Source of the DNA: Venturia oleaginea
Taxonomy: Eukaryota; Ascomycota; Dothideomycetes; Venturiales; Venturiaceae
Direction: 5' to 3'
Length of the DNA: 64,000 bases
Assembly: GCA_013176395.1 (NCBI GenBank)
Contig: JABMLP010000005.1
Location: 1,612,001 to 1,676,000, forward strand
The notes under the pieces were generated by a model that had not been told where the DNA came from, searched no databases, and was given only the letters and a program-made list of their open reading frames with translations. The translations under genes were made by a program, and so were the position numbers. This document shows, piece after piece, positions 10,219 through 20,274 of this stretch (position 1 is its first letter; every line of letters starts with the position of its first letter).

Positions 10219-11846
10219 AGATCCGAGTCCTCATCGATTTCCATGTATTGTGTGTTTCTACATGTTAGGGTATTGCCCTCTAGCGCCTCAAGCGCCCTCC
10301 TCGACATCTTCGTTGCTCTTTGTGGCCTTTGACTCTGGTGTGATCCTTCGTTCTCCTTGTCTCCTGGAGCAGGTCTCTTTTGTCCATTTCCAGGTAATAG
10401 TTGCATCCCTCTGGTCCTTGGCCCTTGGCGTGAGGTCAGGTCTGTGGTTGACCTCGTTCTTCCAGGAGGTTCTCGGGCGGAATTTTGAATAGGTATTTCA
10501 TCACAGGTGAACATCGTAGGGTGATACCGAGGTCTGTTCGCGTACGCTGCCTTTGTCCGAGTGAGTTCCTCCTTCCTAGTTGGGCATTGTTGACTCCATG
10601 CTTCATGGGCTCCCTGGCAGTTGGCGCATTTCCTAGGTGTGGTCTGTCCAGTCTTCGAAGGGCAGTCCCTAGAACTATGTTCTTGCGCACAGTAGCCACA
10701 TGTTTTCGCTGCTTTGCATTGAGTTCCTATGTGGCCGTATTTGTAGCACTGAAAGCACTGCTTCAGTCGGCATTGTCTCTCATATCGTTCGCTTTGACAC
10801 ATCTCCCCTTGCCACACCAGACCTTCATCGATGATCTTGTTTGCGTCCTCAGGCTTGGTGAACTCAATGATGACCGACGACATCGCTTTTGTTGGCGCCT
10901 TCCGGGTCAACCATCCAATGTATTTGATGTCCGCGGTTGGAATAAACGGCTTATTGTCTTGCAGAATGGCGTCTCTAGTTTCCTCGAATTTGTCTGTATT
11001 CATCGTACTAGTACGTATGCCATGTACAAGAACGCCATACGTTGGATTTCGTACTGACGTCCCGTTTCCAATACGTGGGGTCCAGTCCTCCGTGAATTGT
11101 CTGAGAAGCTGCATTTCACTATTTGTCGCCGTTCTGATGCTCAGATCTCCGCTTTTGAGCTGGTTAGCAGACATGATCTTTAGATTGGCTATATGTTCGT
11201 TTTGACTTTGGGAAATGGCTCGGTCAACGTGGGCTTTTAAATTGCGTGGATTCATTGCGCGCAGGCTCTGGATCGTTTGTGCGTTCCTGATGTTTACGAT
11301 AATCTCACGTCGGACCGTCGCGGGAGTCTTGACACTTTGGGTTTGTATGCTATGTGTGCTTGTAGCTAGCCCTCCTCGGGTAGCGGCAGCAGCATAGCTC
11401 ATTGGCATGCCTGTTTGGAATTGTGTCCCTTTGTTCTTGATATCACTCGCTATTCCTGCAACGGTCTTGCTCACCTCTGTTGCCTCTTTCGCTGCCGTTT
11501 TCGCTTCCTCACCAATAGTGATGTTCTTCTGTGTGTCTGTTCTCAGAGCTTTAAGTTCTCCCTTTATCCCAGCTATCTCCTTCGCCGTTTCCTTTGTGTC
11601 TTGAGTCATCTCAGTGTGTATAATGCGTAGTTGATCGTGGACGGTTGTCATATCGGGGGTCCTTTGGGCCTTTGCAATCAAGGGCAGCATCGTCGTGATA
11701 ATTGCCTTTACTTGGTCTGGGGGTACAGGTAGAGCCTGTCCGCTTTCGAGGTAGAGTAATGCGTTTCGAAGGTGCCTTGTGATTTGTGTAGCGTGCTCAT
11801 GAAGTCCGGTCGGCCAGACCACCTCTTGAGGCCACGGTATTGTCAT
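10215..11846 (-). CDS. LINE ORF1 (Gag-like nucleic-acid-binding protein)
   Basis: An uninterrupted 543-residue protein from ATG at 11846. The N-terminal third is predicted helical with Lys/Ala/Glu-rich stretches (residues about 50-130), perhaps a coiled coil for self-assembly. Three cysteine knuckles follow near residues 365-430: CFQCYKYGHIGTQC, CGYCAQEHSSRDC and a CANCQGAHEAWSQQC variant. Such ORF1 proteins bind the element RNA and form the RNP. The stop codon overlaps the ORF2 start as ATGA (10215-10218), which suggests termination-reinitiation as the way ORF2 is translated. This ORF has no lesion. Confidence 0.85.
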   Translation of the reverse strand: MTIPWPQEVVWPTGLHEHATQITRHLRNALLYLESGQALPVPPDQVKAIITTMLPLIAKAQRTPDMTTVHDQLRIIHTEMTQDTKETAKEIAGIKGELKALRTDTQKNITIGEEAKTAAKEATEVSKTVAGIASDIKNKGTQFQTGMPMSYAAAATRGGLATSTHSIQTQSVKTPATVRREIIVNIRNAQTIQSLRAMNPRNLKAHVDRAISQSQNEHIANLKIMSANQLKSGDLSIRTATNSEMQLLRQFTEDWTPRIGNGTSVRNPTYGVLVHGIRTSTMNTDKFEETRDAILQDNKPFIPTADIKYIGWLTRKAPTKAMSSVIIEFTKPEDANKIIDEGLVWQGEMCQSERYERQCRLKQCFQCYKYGHIGTQCKAAKTCGYCAQEHSSRDCPSKTGQTTPRKCANCQGAHEAWSQQCPTRKEELTRTKAAYANRPRYHPTMFTCDEIPIQNSAREPPGRTRSTTDLTSRQGPRTRGMQLLPGNGQKRPAPGDKENEGSHQSQRPQRATKMSRRALEALEGNTLTCRNTQYMEIDEDSDL

Positions 11847-11973
11847 CTCTCGTTTCTACGCGCTGGGCGACGCGTCGAGCCTAGAACAACCTGAGCCCTC
11901 TTGAGGCGATGTGTATTTGCGTTATAATTATTCAGTTTCAAAGATCTCAGTTCTCGCTGTTGTGGTGTTTTTT

Positions 11974-11987
11974 GTGGGAGTGTTGAA
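11974..11987. repeat. Target-site duplication of LINE, right copy
   Basis: Identical 14 bases to 6032-6045. The LTR start TGTTGAACAGTGG lies inside and just after it. Confidence 0.9.
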
Positions 11988-12082
11988 CAGTGGCATGCCA
12001 GTCCTTGATACCTCAGGCATAGTGCACGTGATAGATGCCAAGGAATGCATTAACATGCATATATATGCATGCAGATGCAACG
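11981..12082 (+). repeat. Copia LTR, first part
   Basis: It begins TGTTGAACAG immediately after a purine-rich GTGGGAG, as expected for a Copia 3' LTR. It is AT/CATG-rich, contains TGCACGTGATAG and the ATGCATATATATGCAT palindrome, and is interrupted at 12082 by the short LINE-like insertion. The remainder presumably continues after 13701. I could not find its 3' end. Confidence 0.55.
12069..12082. repeat. Target-site duplication of short LINE-like element, left copy
   Basis: ATGCAGATGCAACG, repeated exactly at 13688-13701. Confidence 0.9.
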
Positions 12083-13687
12083 CACGGAAAACAGCACACA
12101 CAGCGAGAACTCAATTTTTGGAATTTACAGAAGTATCATCTAAAGATCATCAAAACACCTCTGCCAGTGGCCGCTCCGGCCTCTAGAGGCCATCGCGCGT
12201 CCCTCAGCGTCGATGAGATATCTCTAGAGTCGCCGTCGCGGCCACGGCAGAGCAAGCAGACGAATACATGAGCAAGCTACACGAACGATGCGTCCACCAA
12301 AGACAACAGCAACCATCTAGTCACTATCTCCCGGCTAGTCCATCACCCAGATGACACTGCAACGCTCCGAGTCGACGAGTCACTGCTAGAACGGCAATAC
12401 CTTCAACACAACTCAAACACCAGACGCCCGGTGCGCAACAATCGGCACCACACACCACTGCAACGACTAGACAATCTCTCCCAACGTCTTGGCAAACCGT
12501 CCTGCTACAAGCTGTTGCCCAGAGCCTTGAGCCTCTCCCCAAACTGTTGCGTCCCAGTTATGGCATTGGCAAGAGTAGGTGCGCGACACAGTAAGTAGTA
12601 AGGACGCATAGAAGGAGCCTATTGGCGGCAAATCCCCTCCCTGTAAGCTAGCAGACGTAGCCTTGAGCCTCTCCCCAGACTGTTGCGTCCCAGTTATGGC
12701 AGTGGCAAGAGTAGGTGCGCGATATAGCAAGCAGGGAGAGCGACTAGCAGCAGATAGGCTCCGACTATAAGACGACAGATCTACAACACAATCGGTGCGA
12801 CACGATACGGCAGCTGCTAGAGAACCTCATCTACTATCGTCTCCGCAAACCGTCCTGCTGCAAGCTGATGTCCAGAGCCTTGAGTCTCTCCCCAAACTTG
12901 TTGCGTCCCAGTTATGGCATTGGCAAGAGTAGGTGCGCAACACAGTAAGCAGTAAGGACGTATAGAAGGAGCTTATTGGCGGCAAATCCCCTCCCTACAA
13001 GCCAGCAGACGTAGCCTTGAGCCTCTCCCCAGACTGTTGCGTCCCAGTTATGGCATTGGCAAGAGTAGGAGCGCGATATAGCAAGTAGGGAGAGCGACTA
13101 GCAGCAGGTAGGCTTCGACTATAAGACGGCAGGTCTATAGCACGATCGGCGCCATACAATACGGCATCTACCAGACAGCCTCGTCCACGGGCATACCCGG
13201 AGTATCACACCCAAGCAGCGAAATCACGACTACGATGGTTACTGTTGTCTCCAGCATCACACAACCAAATACACCGCCGCATAGGAATCTGGTGCAAGGC
13301 AACTTTCACAAGCAGAAACATACTTAGGGAACCCATTGGCCTTGAGGGATAAGGCGAAACAGATAGACAAAGCTGAGCATTAGAGGGAGACTGTAGGTAG
13401 AAGGATAGCGAAACACGAGGCATTGCCTCTTGAGTCTACATAGCACAGATATACTAGCAGAATAACCAGTATCTACAAGAGCCAGCGGGCATTTGGAGAT
13501 ACTGGTTAAGGGAAAAGAGGGAGGACGGAGGGGACAGCTGGTCTTGTTTCAGTGAACGGGGCGAAGTGGGGCGCGGTGGATTATATAATCTATCACGTGT
13601 CGGCTGTCTGATGAAGTCCTCCTAACCGGACATAGCTGCCTGATTAAGCGGCTGCAACCGAGTAGGATAAAATCAATCAATCAATCA
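12083..13687 (+). mobile_element. Non-autonomous LINE-tailed element (1.6 kb)
   Basis: A 1605-bp insertion bounded by a perfect 14-bp target-site duplication. Its last 300 or so bases (about 13380-13687) align clearly with the 3' end of the LINE at 6046-6350, including GAGGCAATGCCTC, the TCACGTGTCGGCTGTCTGATGAAG block and the AATC tail, but with many substitutions. It is in the opposite orientation to the LINE. The rest shows no ORF of note and does not resemble ORF1 or ORF2, so it is not a simple 5' truncation. It is best read as a parasite that uses a relative's LINE machinery through a shared 3' end. Its middle is filled by long tandem repeats. Confidence 0.75.
12493..13197 (+). repeat. 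Two tandem 353-bp units with internal subrepeats
   Basis: Two consecutive copies of a unit of about 353 bp within the LINE-like element. Each copy contains two versions of a block of about 65 bp beginning CCTTGAG(C/T)CTCTCCCCA and running to GGCAAGAGTAGG. These blocks start at 12525, 12661, 12878 and 13015. No coding potential or obvious pol III box was recognised. Confidence 0.85.
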
Positions 13688-13701
13688 ATGCAGATGCAAC
13701 G
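13688..13701. repeat. Target-site duplication of short LINE-like element, right copy
   Basis: Identical to 12069-12082. It follows directly after the AATC tail, confirming the 3' end of the insertion. Confidence 0.9.
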
Positions 13702-13819
13702 GTGTACTTAACCTCTGCAGTCAATAAAGTCAAGTCACAGGGTGACACTCGTTCTGTTCATCGGCTCCTATCGTTAAGTTTGTGTTGAATCTACTTCCGA
13801 ATATCTCTGTTTTGCTCGT

Positions 13820-15172
13820 TCAGCGTAACAATTTTGATAGTTCAACTACTTCTGGAGGAGAGCTCTGTAGTAAAGAGAGATCGAGAGTAGTTATTGCGCG
13901 TGGTGTCATTGGTTGTGGAGCCGGTATAGGTGAGTCTTTCGGAAGCCCTCTGAGTACTCGCATAGGAAGCGCAGGCCATAAGCCGGTGCCACGCCATCCA
14001 CTAAGGATATTTTCCTTGCTCATAGCCCTTTCGCGTGCACGAGAGAGTAATTCAATCCATTCTGAGCGTGGGATGCGCTGTGAACTGAGCCGGGAGATCG
14101 CATGCCTTTCGATAGTATGGGCCCGTTTAAACGCCGCAAACACGCCTACATCAAGCGGTTGTAGTATATGTGAGCAGTGAGGAGGCATAATTAGGAGATC
14201 AATATTATGCTCTATGCAGTAGGCAATAAAATCGCCCTGGATATGACTTCCATGGCCATCCGCGACAAGTAAACGCTGGCGACCCGCAGCCTTCTCGCGG
14301 GTAAGAGGGTCCAAAACATTGATTAACCAAGCCAACCCAATGTTATTCGAGGTCCAGCCATTCTTGCTTATTGCAAAGTGCCATCCCAGATGTGATGATT
14401 CATTGATCCATCGCGTATTAACGTCCTGGCCTTTGAATATCAGGAGCGGCGCCAGCGCTTCGCCTGCGGCATTGATGCACTCAATCACTGTTACCCACTC
14501 CTGTTTGCCTCCGATCACCTTGTACTTCTGTGTACTGTCGAGGTGTACAAGCACCTTCAACGCCTGCTCTTCGCCAATACCAAATCCAGCCTCATCCATA
14601 TTCCACATATGCGCAGGATTGTACTTATGCTCCTGTAGCATCTCTCCGACTGCGTCAAACCAGCGTTTTACATGCTCATATGTTGCCCCCTCGTTGCGTA
14701 CATGCTCTAGCTGACGAGCATATACTTCTGCTATCTCAGGATGTCTTTTTTGAAAGCGCTGGATCCATTTATCGTTGATAGTGAAGCGTGGGGTGGTAGG
14801 TAGGATAAGATGGCGTGCGTGTCGAATATGAATTGCGAGCTCTTTGAGCAACGGGTTGGTAATATGAGTTCCAGTATTTGTGTATCTCTTAATCCAGCGT
14901 ACAACAGTATCTTCTTCCGCGATGGTAAGAATTTGGGTCATTTCGTGGCTGGTAGAGTTTGTCAAGCCGCCGTTGAGCCTGCGCTGTAGTGTTTTGTTAT
15001 CAACTTGAAAGAACTTTGCAGCAGCCCTAATAGACGAAAAGTCTTTATTTTGTAGTGCATAAATAGCCTTTGATAGTTGAACTTCGTAATCCGGCGATTT
15101 TTTGGATGATTTTGAAGGCATTGGTGGGGATAACGCGTGTAGCATGCGCTTTGGAGGATTTTCGTCGGTCAT
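13820..15172 (-). CDS. Fot1/pogo-type DDE transposase
   Basis: About 450 residues from ATG at 15172. An N-terminal psq-type helix-turn-helix (DFSSIRAAAKFFQVDNKTLQRRL) and a CENP-B-like HTH (INDKWIQRFQKRHPEIAE) precede the DDE_1 domain. The acidic triad is WNMDEAGF, LVADGHGSH and QPLDVGVF, with 35 residues between the second and third aspartates (DD35D), typical of fungal pogo elements. No internal stop occurs. The frame ends at a TGA after ELSKLLR and may be shorter at the C terminus than usual. I could not find terminal inverted repeats on either side, so the copy may have lost its ends. It sits in the region expected to be Copia LTR. An earlier non-ATG start is possible but less likely. Confidence 0.8.
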   Translation of the reverse strand: MTDENPPKRMLHALSPPMPSKSSKKSPDYEVQLSKAIYALQNKDFSSIRAAAKFFQVDNKTLQRRLNGGLTNSTSHEMTQILTIAEEDTVVRWIKRYTNTGTHITNPLLKELAIHIRHARHLILPTTPRFTINDKWIQRFQKRHPEIAEVYARQLEHVRNEGATYEHVKRWFDAVGEMLQEHKYNPAHMWNMDEAGFGIGEEQALKVLVHLDSTQKYKVIGGKQEWVTVIECINAAGEALAPLLIFKGQDVNTRWINESSHLGWHFAISKNGWTSNNIGLAWLINVLDPLTREKAAGRQRLLVADGHGSHIQGDFIAYCIEHNIDLLIMPPHCSHILQPLDVGVFAAFKRAHTIERHAISRLSSQRIPRSEWIELLSRARERAMSKENILSGWRGTGLWPALPMRVLRGLPKDSPIPAPQPMTPRAITTLDLSLLQSSPPEVVELSKLLR

Positions 15173-15439
15173 ATCTGGGGTCCACACTCTAATAGTAATA
15201 GCTAACTTGGAATCGGGATAATACCGGACCCTAAACAGAGAATTAGGAGTACTAGGATTGGAGGGTATTCTATACTAACTATAGTATAGATAACTCGGGT
15301 AGTAAACGGGGGAGTATAGTTTAACAGCGCCGGTCTAATCGTAGAAACATGATGACAAGTGAACCAGAGTCGTTTCCAAGATCCAAGTGGTAGAAAACCG
15401 AAAGCGGTCAGATTCCTCCTCCATAAATTGTTAATCAAC

Positions 15440-16200
15440 TGCCTACCTCATGGAGCTCACAGGGTATACTGTAGCCCATAACAGCAAGGCCCCAATGTTA
15501 CAGATCACCTCAAGGCTGAAGAGCAGGAAGGCAGGACTCGCAAAGAATGGTTGGGTATCAAGAAGTTATCTTTAGGACTGATAATGGAGGGGAATCCTTC
15601 GAGCACACAGGGTGAGACTGGTGCGACGGAGTCAGTCCTACAGGAGAATAGTACGTGCAGGAGTCACGTGATATCCCCACAGTTCCCACAGTTCTTGGCC
15701 TTGCCCACAGATCTGAAGAGCCAAGAAGTGTGGGAATACATCTTGGTACCCAGAACCAGAAGGGTATATAGGGAGGACGTTGGACGGACTTTCCTTTCTC
15801 TCTTCGTGGTTATCTCATGTTATGTTTCTCACATAGGAGCTTCTTCAACCTACTACAGTAACGACCTTTTACTTAGATACAATCAAGCAGAAGTCATATG
15901 CACACGAAGCAAGCCCACCCCCAACCTTCATACTAACCGACAAGCGTTCAGGATTGATCTGAGGATCAAATCGGTTAGACGACAATTGAATTGGGAGATA
16001 CATTGGACGGCTAGGATCTAGTAAGCCTCCAAAGAACCTGAGCAAGGGAAGGTACTTAAGGTAAGTACTTCCAGACTGATATTGCCCTTACCCCAAACCC
16101 GCGGACCAGAACAAGAGGACACAGGTGTCAAGAAGGTCTTCACATAATCAACTGTGTTGAGAAACGAGTTCCCCGTAACACCCAATACACGATAGGTCTA
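15440..16200 (+). pseudogene. Decayed Copia integrase and LTR-like remnant
   Basis: A short integrase-core scrap can be read in two frames: LKAEEQEGRTRKE at about 15509-15547, then RTDNGGE at 15574-15594, matching the usual order before the Copia integrase catalytic Asp. A frameshift separates them. Downstream is LTR-like sequence with a TATA-type motif (GGGTATATAGGGAG, about 15758-15771). Near 16155-16185 lies TGTTGAGAAACGAG...CGTAACA, which could be an LTR edge. No complete element can be drawn. The stretch 15188-15440, between this and the transposase, holds no gene I recognise. Confidence 0.4.
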
Positions 16201-16525
16201 TGCTCCAACCTTTGGGCCGACAACATCAGTCCCATCCTTTTCTCTACAGTCTTTGGGCGCTTCGAAAGAAGGATAGAGAGTCGCAATCTAGCAACCGACT
16301 GCTACATACGTGAGCACTCCCGAAGCCTGCAAGATAGGGTACGCGAAAGGGTGGTGTCCGAAGTGCTACTTCGTCTCCTGTTCCCAACATAACCTTTCCA
16401 AAGTTCTGAATTGGCCGGCCAGAAAAAAGAGCAGTGTCCCTTAGAGCGCCTTTGAAATCACCATGATCTATTACAGACATCTTCTCCAGCGTCTCAAAAT
16501 CAGCACCCTTAAATACCCTCTGCGA

Positions 16526-18609
16526 TCAATGAAACTTTGTGGACACGGAGCCATACTTGACGCCCTCCACTCGAAGCTCGAACAACAGCCCTGCACTTTG
16601 AACACGCATGTCCAAAGAAAAATCCAGGTTATCAAATTCAACCCCCTTCGTTGTTGTGAGCCTGGTGAATAGGCTCTTCGGAACCGCTCTCAGATCAGTA
16701 GTAAGTGTGCAAACATGTGTCAAATTTCTGTCAAACGCATCTGGGGCCTCGTCCTCTTCGCAAGCAATGAGATCGTCTTCCACCATAAGCGACTGCCCCG
16801 GTCTGAAGTTTCGCGTGTAGTGGAAGGAGATTGGTTGATACTCTGAAATTTGCTCGCCCTGCCCTTGTCAGTGAAACCAATGCTGCATCATTGACGTGAG
16901 CAACGTACGCGTTTTATGTGCCATTGCATGCGGTCGGAGACCATCCATCTCTCCCAAAGAGGGCTCCAATACCTGTCTTTGATTGGATGTTTTCTCTCGT
17001 CAAAGACAGTGGCGTAGCTGGTTCCATAATGCCATCGACTTTTCCGCGATATGACCATCTCGCCTTCCAGCCCTCGGATTACAGCGCCTCGAACGACGGC
17101 TGTCCATGCGTACATTGCTGATCCTATTATTAGCAAAGCCCCGTAAACTAGAGGTAAATATGATGACTTACGATGCATCACTTCCACAGGCTGTAAAGGA
17201 TCATTTGGTAACGCGTGTGTTGGCTGTTCAGAGTATGGCGGCGGAGGGGCAGAATTGAAGTGGCCTTTCATCTGCTTGTACATGTAATTACTCTGCCCGA
17301 ATCCTCCGACGAGGATTATTCCGGAGACAGTCCCACCAGATTTGCGGATCGTGTCAACTTGTCCTTGAACCAAATCAATCACCTCTTTTACAACTGGCGC
17401 CAGTATTTCCTTGATCTGCTGCGTGTCCATTGACATGAAGCCGCAATCAAGACCTGCTTCTTCATCATCCGGTAGCCCTGGGAAAGGCACGTTGACTTCT
17501 TGTTCCTCGTCCTCATCAAAATTACGCTTCACAAATTCTTCGAAGTATCTCAGGCCCATATTCCACGTCTTCGCTTTTTGTTCACGCATGTGCTGGTATC
17601 TGTCCTCACCGATGCGCGATTGTACGTGATCCTCGAATCGGTAGTTTAAGAAAGCTGAACCACAAAGTCCACCAGTTCCAACGGCTGATTCTTCCACTTG
17701 GAGAGGCGAGAGCTGTGTAATCTTGTAGGCTATCAGGTCGACTGTTCCTCCGCCACTTTGGATCGTGTCAGTATGACTGCTTGTTCTGAAGTTGCGGGGT
17801 ATACGAACGCGTCGCAAACAACAAAGTTGTCGCCAACTTTGAGGTGATTGGGCTGTATAGCCTTTAATGTGTATATAGCTGCTGCCTCTGGCTCGGATAT
17901 CAGCTTCAAGTCGTGCCTGTTGCCCATGCCAGCTCTTTCTGCCGCTTGCAACGTCGCATTCTTGGCAGAGTCGCTCCAGACGGCAGGTACTGTCAATACG
18001 AATTCGACTTTTGTCTGGGCCATGAATGTCTCTCCATATCTCTTCGTCAAGGTATCCATCGTATGCTTATATATCTCGGTGAGATAGTCGCTGACGGCAT
18101 CCATAACTGTCTTGCCATATTGTCGAAGTTGAGCGGCAGTCTCCAGGGGAGACACGAAGTGAGGGAGCTTCTGGTTCTTATCGAGGAATAGCTTGATACA
18201 TCGCAGGCGCGGTTCTTCAGGTTTGAACATGAATCCCCAGCGGATTTGCTTTGCTGGCGCGCCAAAGACTGGCGCTGGCAAAGGCGATTTGCTGCCATTC
18301 GTGTTCGCGATCAAGTAGCCAATTTCCGTGGGTACTTTGTCAGACGTGATCCCATTCCCTCCAGGCCAATTCTTGATTATGTCGACATCGTCAGGCTGTC
18401 CACTGTACACGACTGCGACACTGGGTTGGGGACGAATCAGTCAGCGCAAGGCAAATATTTCGGAGAATAAGTCTTTACCCGCTATAGGTAGTTCCAAAGT
18501 CCACGCCTATGATCAATCGGCCGTCCCTCTTGCCAATGACTTCAGAGTCCTGCTCCTTCTCTTGGCCCTTGAGCATCAGATCGCCAAAGGGATCCTCCAT
18601 TGGCCTCAT
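16526..18609 (-). CDS. Hsp70-like ATPase (fungal Hsp70 family)
   Basis: Five exons: 18609-18479, 18420-17809, 17755-17172, 17123-16909 and 16858-16526, giving 624 residues. ATPase motifs are present: phosphate-1 IIGVDFGTTYSG in exon 1, SEPEAAAIYTL, phosphate-2 VVCDAGGGTVDLI (assembled across the second intron) and the adenosine motif IILVGGFGQSNYM. The C-terminal half lacks a clear canonical peptide-binding domain or EEVD tail, as in the divergent cytosolic Hsp70-like proteins that are numerous in filamentous fungi (WTAVVRGAVIRGLEG). Its client and partner are unknown. A second ATG at 18600 is an equally possible start. The gene is the first host locus to the right of the transposon cluster. 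All introns are 48-58 nt with GT/AG. Confidence 0.85.
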
Positions 18610-19162
18610 CTGCTAAGCGTTACCCATGGAAAGTGCGAAGGTTGTATGTTGGATGGATGCAGGGACCGAAGCGCTCAGTGAGCTTGAGGTGCTGATGGTG
18701 CATAAGACAAGGTGCTAGGTGCCACCGTGCCAGGTCCCAGGCCAGGCCAGGCCACTCCGAGTGAGAGCAGTGATCAGGTTGCGGACAATGGACATGGACT
18801 CTCCAGGCACAGATAGCGAGCTCAGGGGAAGCTTGACAGTCGATCAACGGCCCCGCCCTCGCTAACAGAAGTGCAAACGAGCAGGGAGATAATAAATATT
18901 CCTTTTGTTCTTTTACCATGTTATGGTTTCTATAACTTCCTTCCGCATGGATTATGCCCTCGCGCGGTGGATTTATTGTTGTTGTTCATGGTTTGCCATT
19001 GTTTTTCATCTACTAAGCGAGCCTTACTCATCCCTGATGACTTGCAGCAGTCTTTCGATTCGATCAGATCACCAGAAGTTGAGCGATAGCAATCACAAGT
19101 TGAGAGAGTTCATTACGGTGAGAACATTCGTCTAGAATGTCATTTCGTGATATAGATATGTA
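18610..19162. other. Intergenic, Hsp70-like promoter side
   Basis: A 553-bp gap between the start of the Hsp70-like gene and the 3' end of the RING-CH gene. It contains a CCAGG/CCACG-rich stretch (about 18722-18760, GGCCAGGCCAGGCC). No gene or RNA was recognised. Confidence 0.5.
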
Positions 19163-20274
19163 TCATGCGGCATGAGCAGACTTTGTAGTTGCATTCGCCT
19201 CTTCTTCGTCAACATCATCGGTGTTATGGACATCCATCACACTTGCACTCGCATTTTCCAACGTGCGCTTCACCCATAGTCGAACCCCTTTCCATATTGC
19301 CTGCAGATTTCAAGTCAGCTTTTCGATACAATTTTGGCGTTGGCAGACTTACGTATAAGAACGTGGCCACTCCCACCGCCACCATGATCCAGGTGATGTA
19401 GCCGAGCCTTTCGCGACCCTGGTTGCGATTGCGATTTCCGGTACTGCTTCGGAAGAAGAATTGGACTGGAGATGCGAACAGAATTTTCAGAAGGCTCATG
19501 AGTCCCAGGCTGGCAAAACCTTTCATGAAATGTTCGGCCCATCCGGACCCATCCTCGGTGGGTAAGATATCAGAGACATCATAACGAGTGCTTCCAGTGA
19601 TGCTGGTCAGTCCAAGAAATGAGGGATCCAGGCAAAAGTCAATGATGGGGTCCGCAACGAAGCCCAAGGTGAAAGTCACAATCAGTAAAATGAGCAAAGT
19701 CATTACAATCTGTGTAGCTATAACCAGTAATAAGTACATGATTAAAAGGACTATGGCGTATACTGTACTCACCAACACTGCTAATAGCAGCAGATAGGCC
19801 AAGTCTCTGCAGACGATATTTATAGCCGCACGTTGGACATTCGTAAAAGTTCCTTCGGGCAAGGCCAGCATCGGAGTATCGCCAAGCTTTGAGGCACTCT
19901 TCATGGACATACATGGCTGTTCCTTTACACTGACAAGGACGTAACAGACGGCCACCATCTTCGGATTCGTATGTGACTCGAGGTGTCCCTGACTGCAAGA
20001 AACCAGGCAGGTTCTCTGGTGGCGGGTGGCAGGTTGGAAGTACATGTTCCAAGCATATTCTACATTGTCTTGGCCTGTTTTGACGTTCTTGGGGCGGTTC
20101 TTGGGTGGCGTTTCCGTGAACATGGTCGCTGTGACTTTCTTGGGCATGAGCATTTGTTGATTGTGTATCCTGGTTCGGAGCATGCTCTGAATGGTCGATA
20201 AACTCGTCTGGCCATTGCGTATGACATCCACCCGGCTCTGCTGAAGTCGGCTCGTGGTGTTCCAACAAGCTCAT
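19163..20274 (-). CDS. RING-CH (MARCH-type) membrane E3 ubiquitin ligase
   Basis: Three exons (20274-19773, 19717-19353, 19300-19163), 334 residues. After a His/Gln-rich, probably disordered N terminus comes the RING-CH finger: CRICLE at about residue 73, then PCQCKGTAMYVHEECLKAW and YECPTCGYKY. This has the C4HC3 order with Cys at the fourth and His at the fifth position that separates RING-CH from classical RING. Two or three hydrophobic segments follow (QIVMTLLILLIVTFTLGFVADP; TWIMVAVGVATFLYAIW), so it should sit in a membrane and pass ubiquitin to membrane proteins. A conserved basic IWKGVRLWVKR segment lies after the last membrane span. Relatives include yeast Doa10 and Ssm4 only at the finger. 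The cellular membrane cannot be told. Confidence 0.85.

Larger units (their letters stand above)
6046..11973 (-). mobile_element. Tad/I-like non-LTR retrotransposon (LINE)
   Basis: About 5.9 kb on the minus strand, bounded by a perfect 14-bp target-site duplication. The order is a short 5' UTR (11847-11973), ORF1 (Gag-like), ORF2 (endonuclease, RT, RNase H, CCHC), a 3' UTR (6067-6335) and a tail of ATTG repeats (as read on the plus strand, about 6046-6066) in place of poly(A). ORF1 and ORF2 overlap at ATGA. RNase H plus an AP-type endonuclease and CCHC knuckles fit the I/Tad group that is common in filamentous fungi. It looks full length. The only obvious lesion is a frameshift in ORF2. Confidence 0.9.

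Noticed and set aside
12493..13197. Tandem repeats as a CRISPR array or centromeric satellite
   Set aside because: Only two long units within a defined retroelement; no short regular spacer pattern.
6046..13687. LINE and LINE-tailed element as one large inverted-repeat transposon
   Set aside because: Each has its own perfect 14-bp duplication and they differ at many positions, so they are separate insertions.
16244..16480. 78-codon minus-strand frame 3' of the Hsp70-like gene
   Set aside because: No homology or splice extension; the Hsp70-like protein ends cleanly at 16526.
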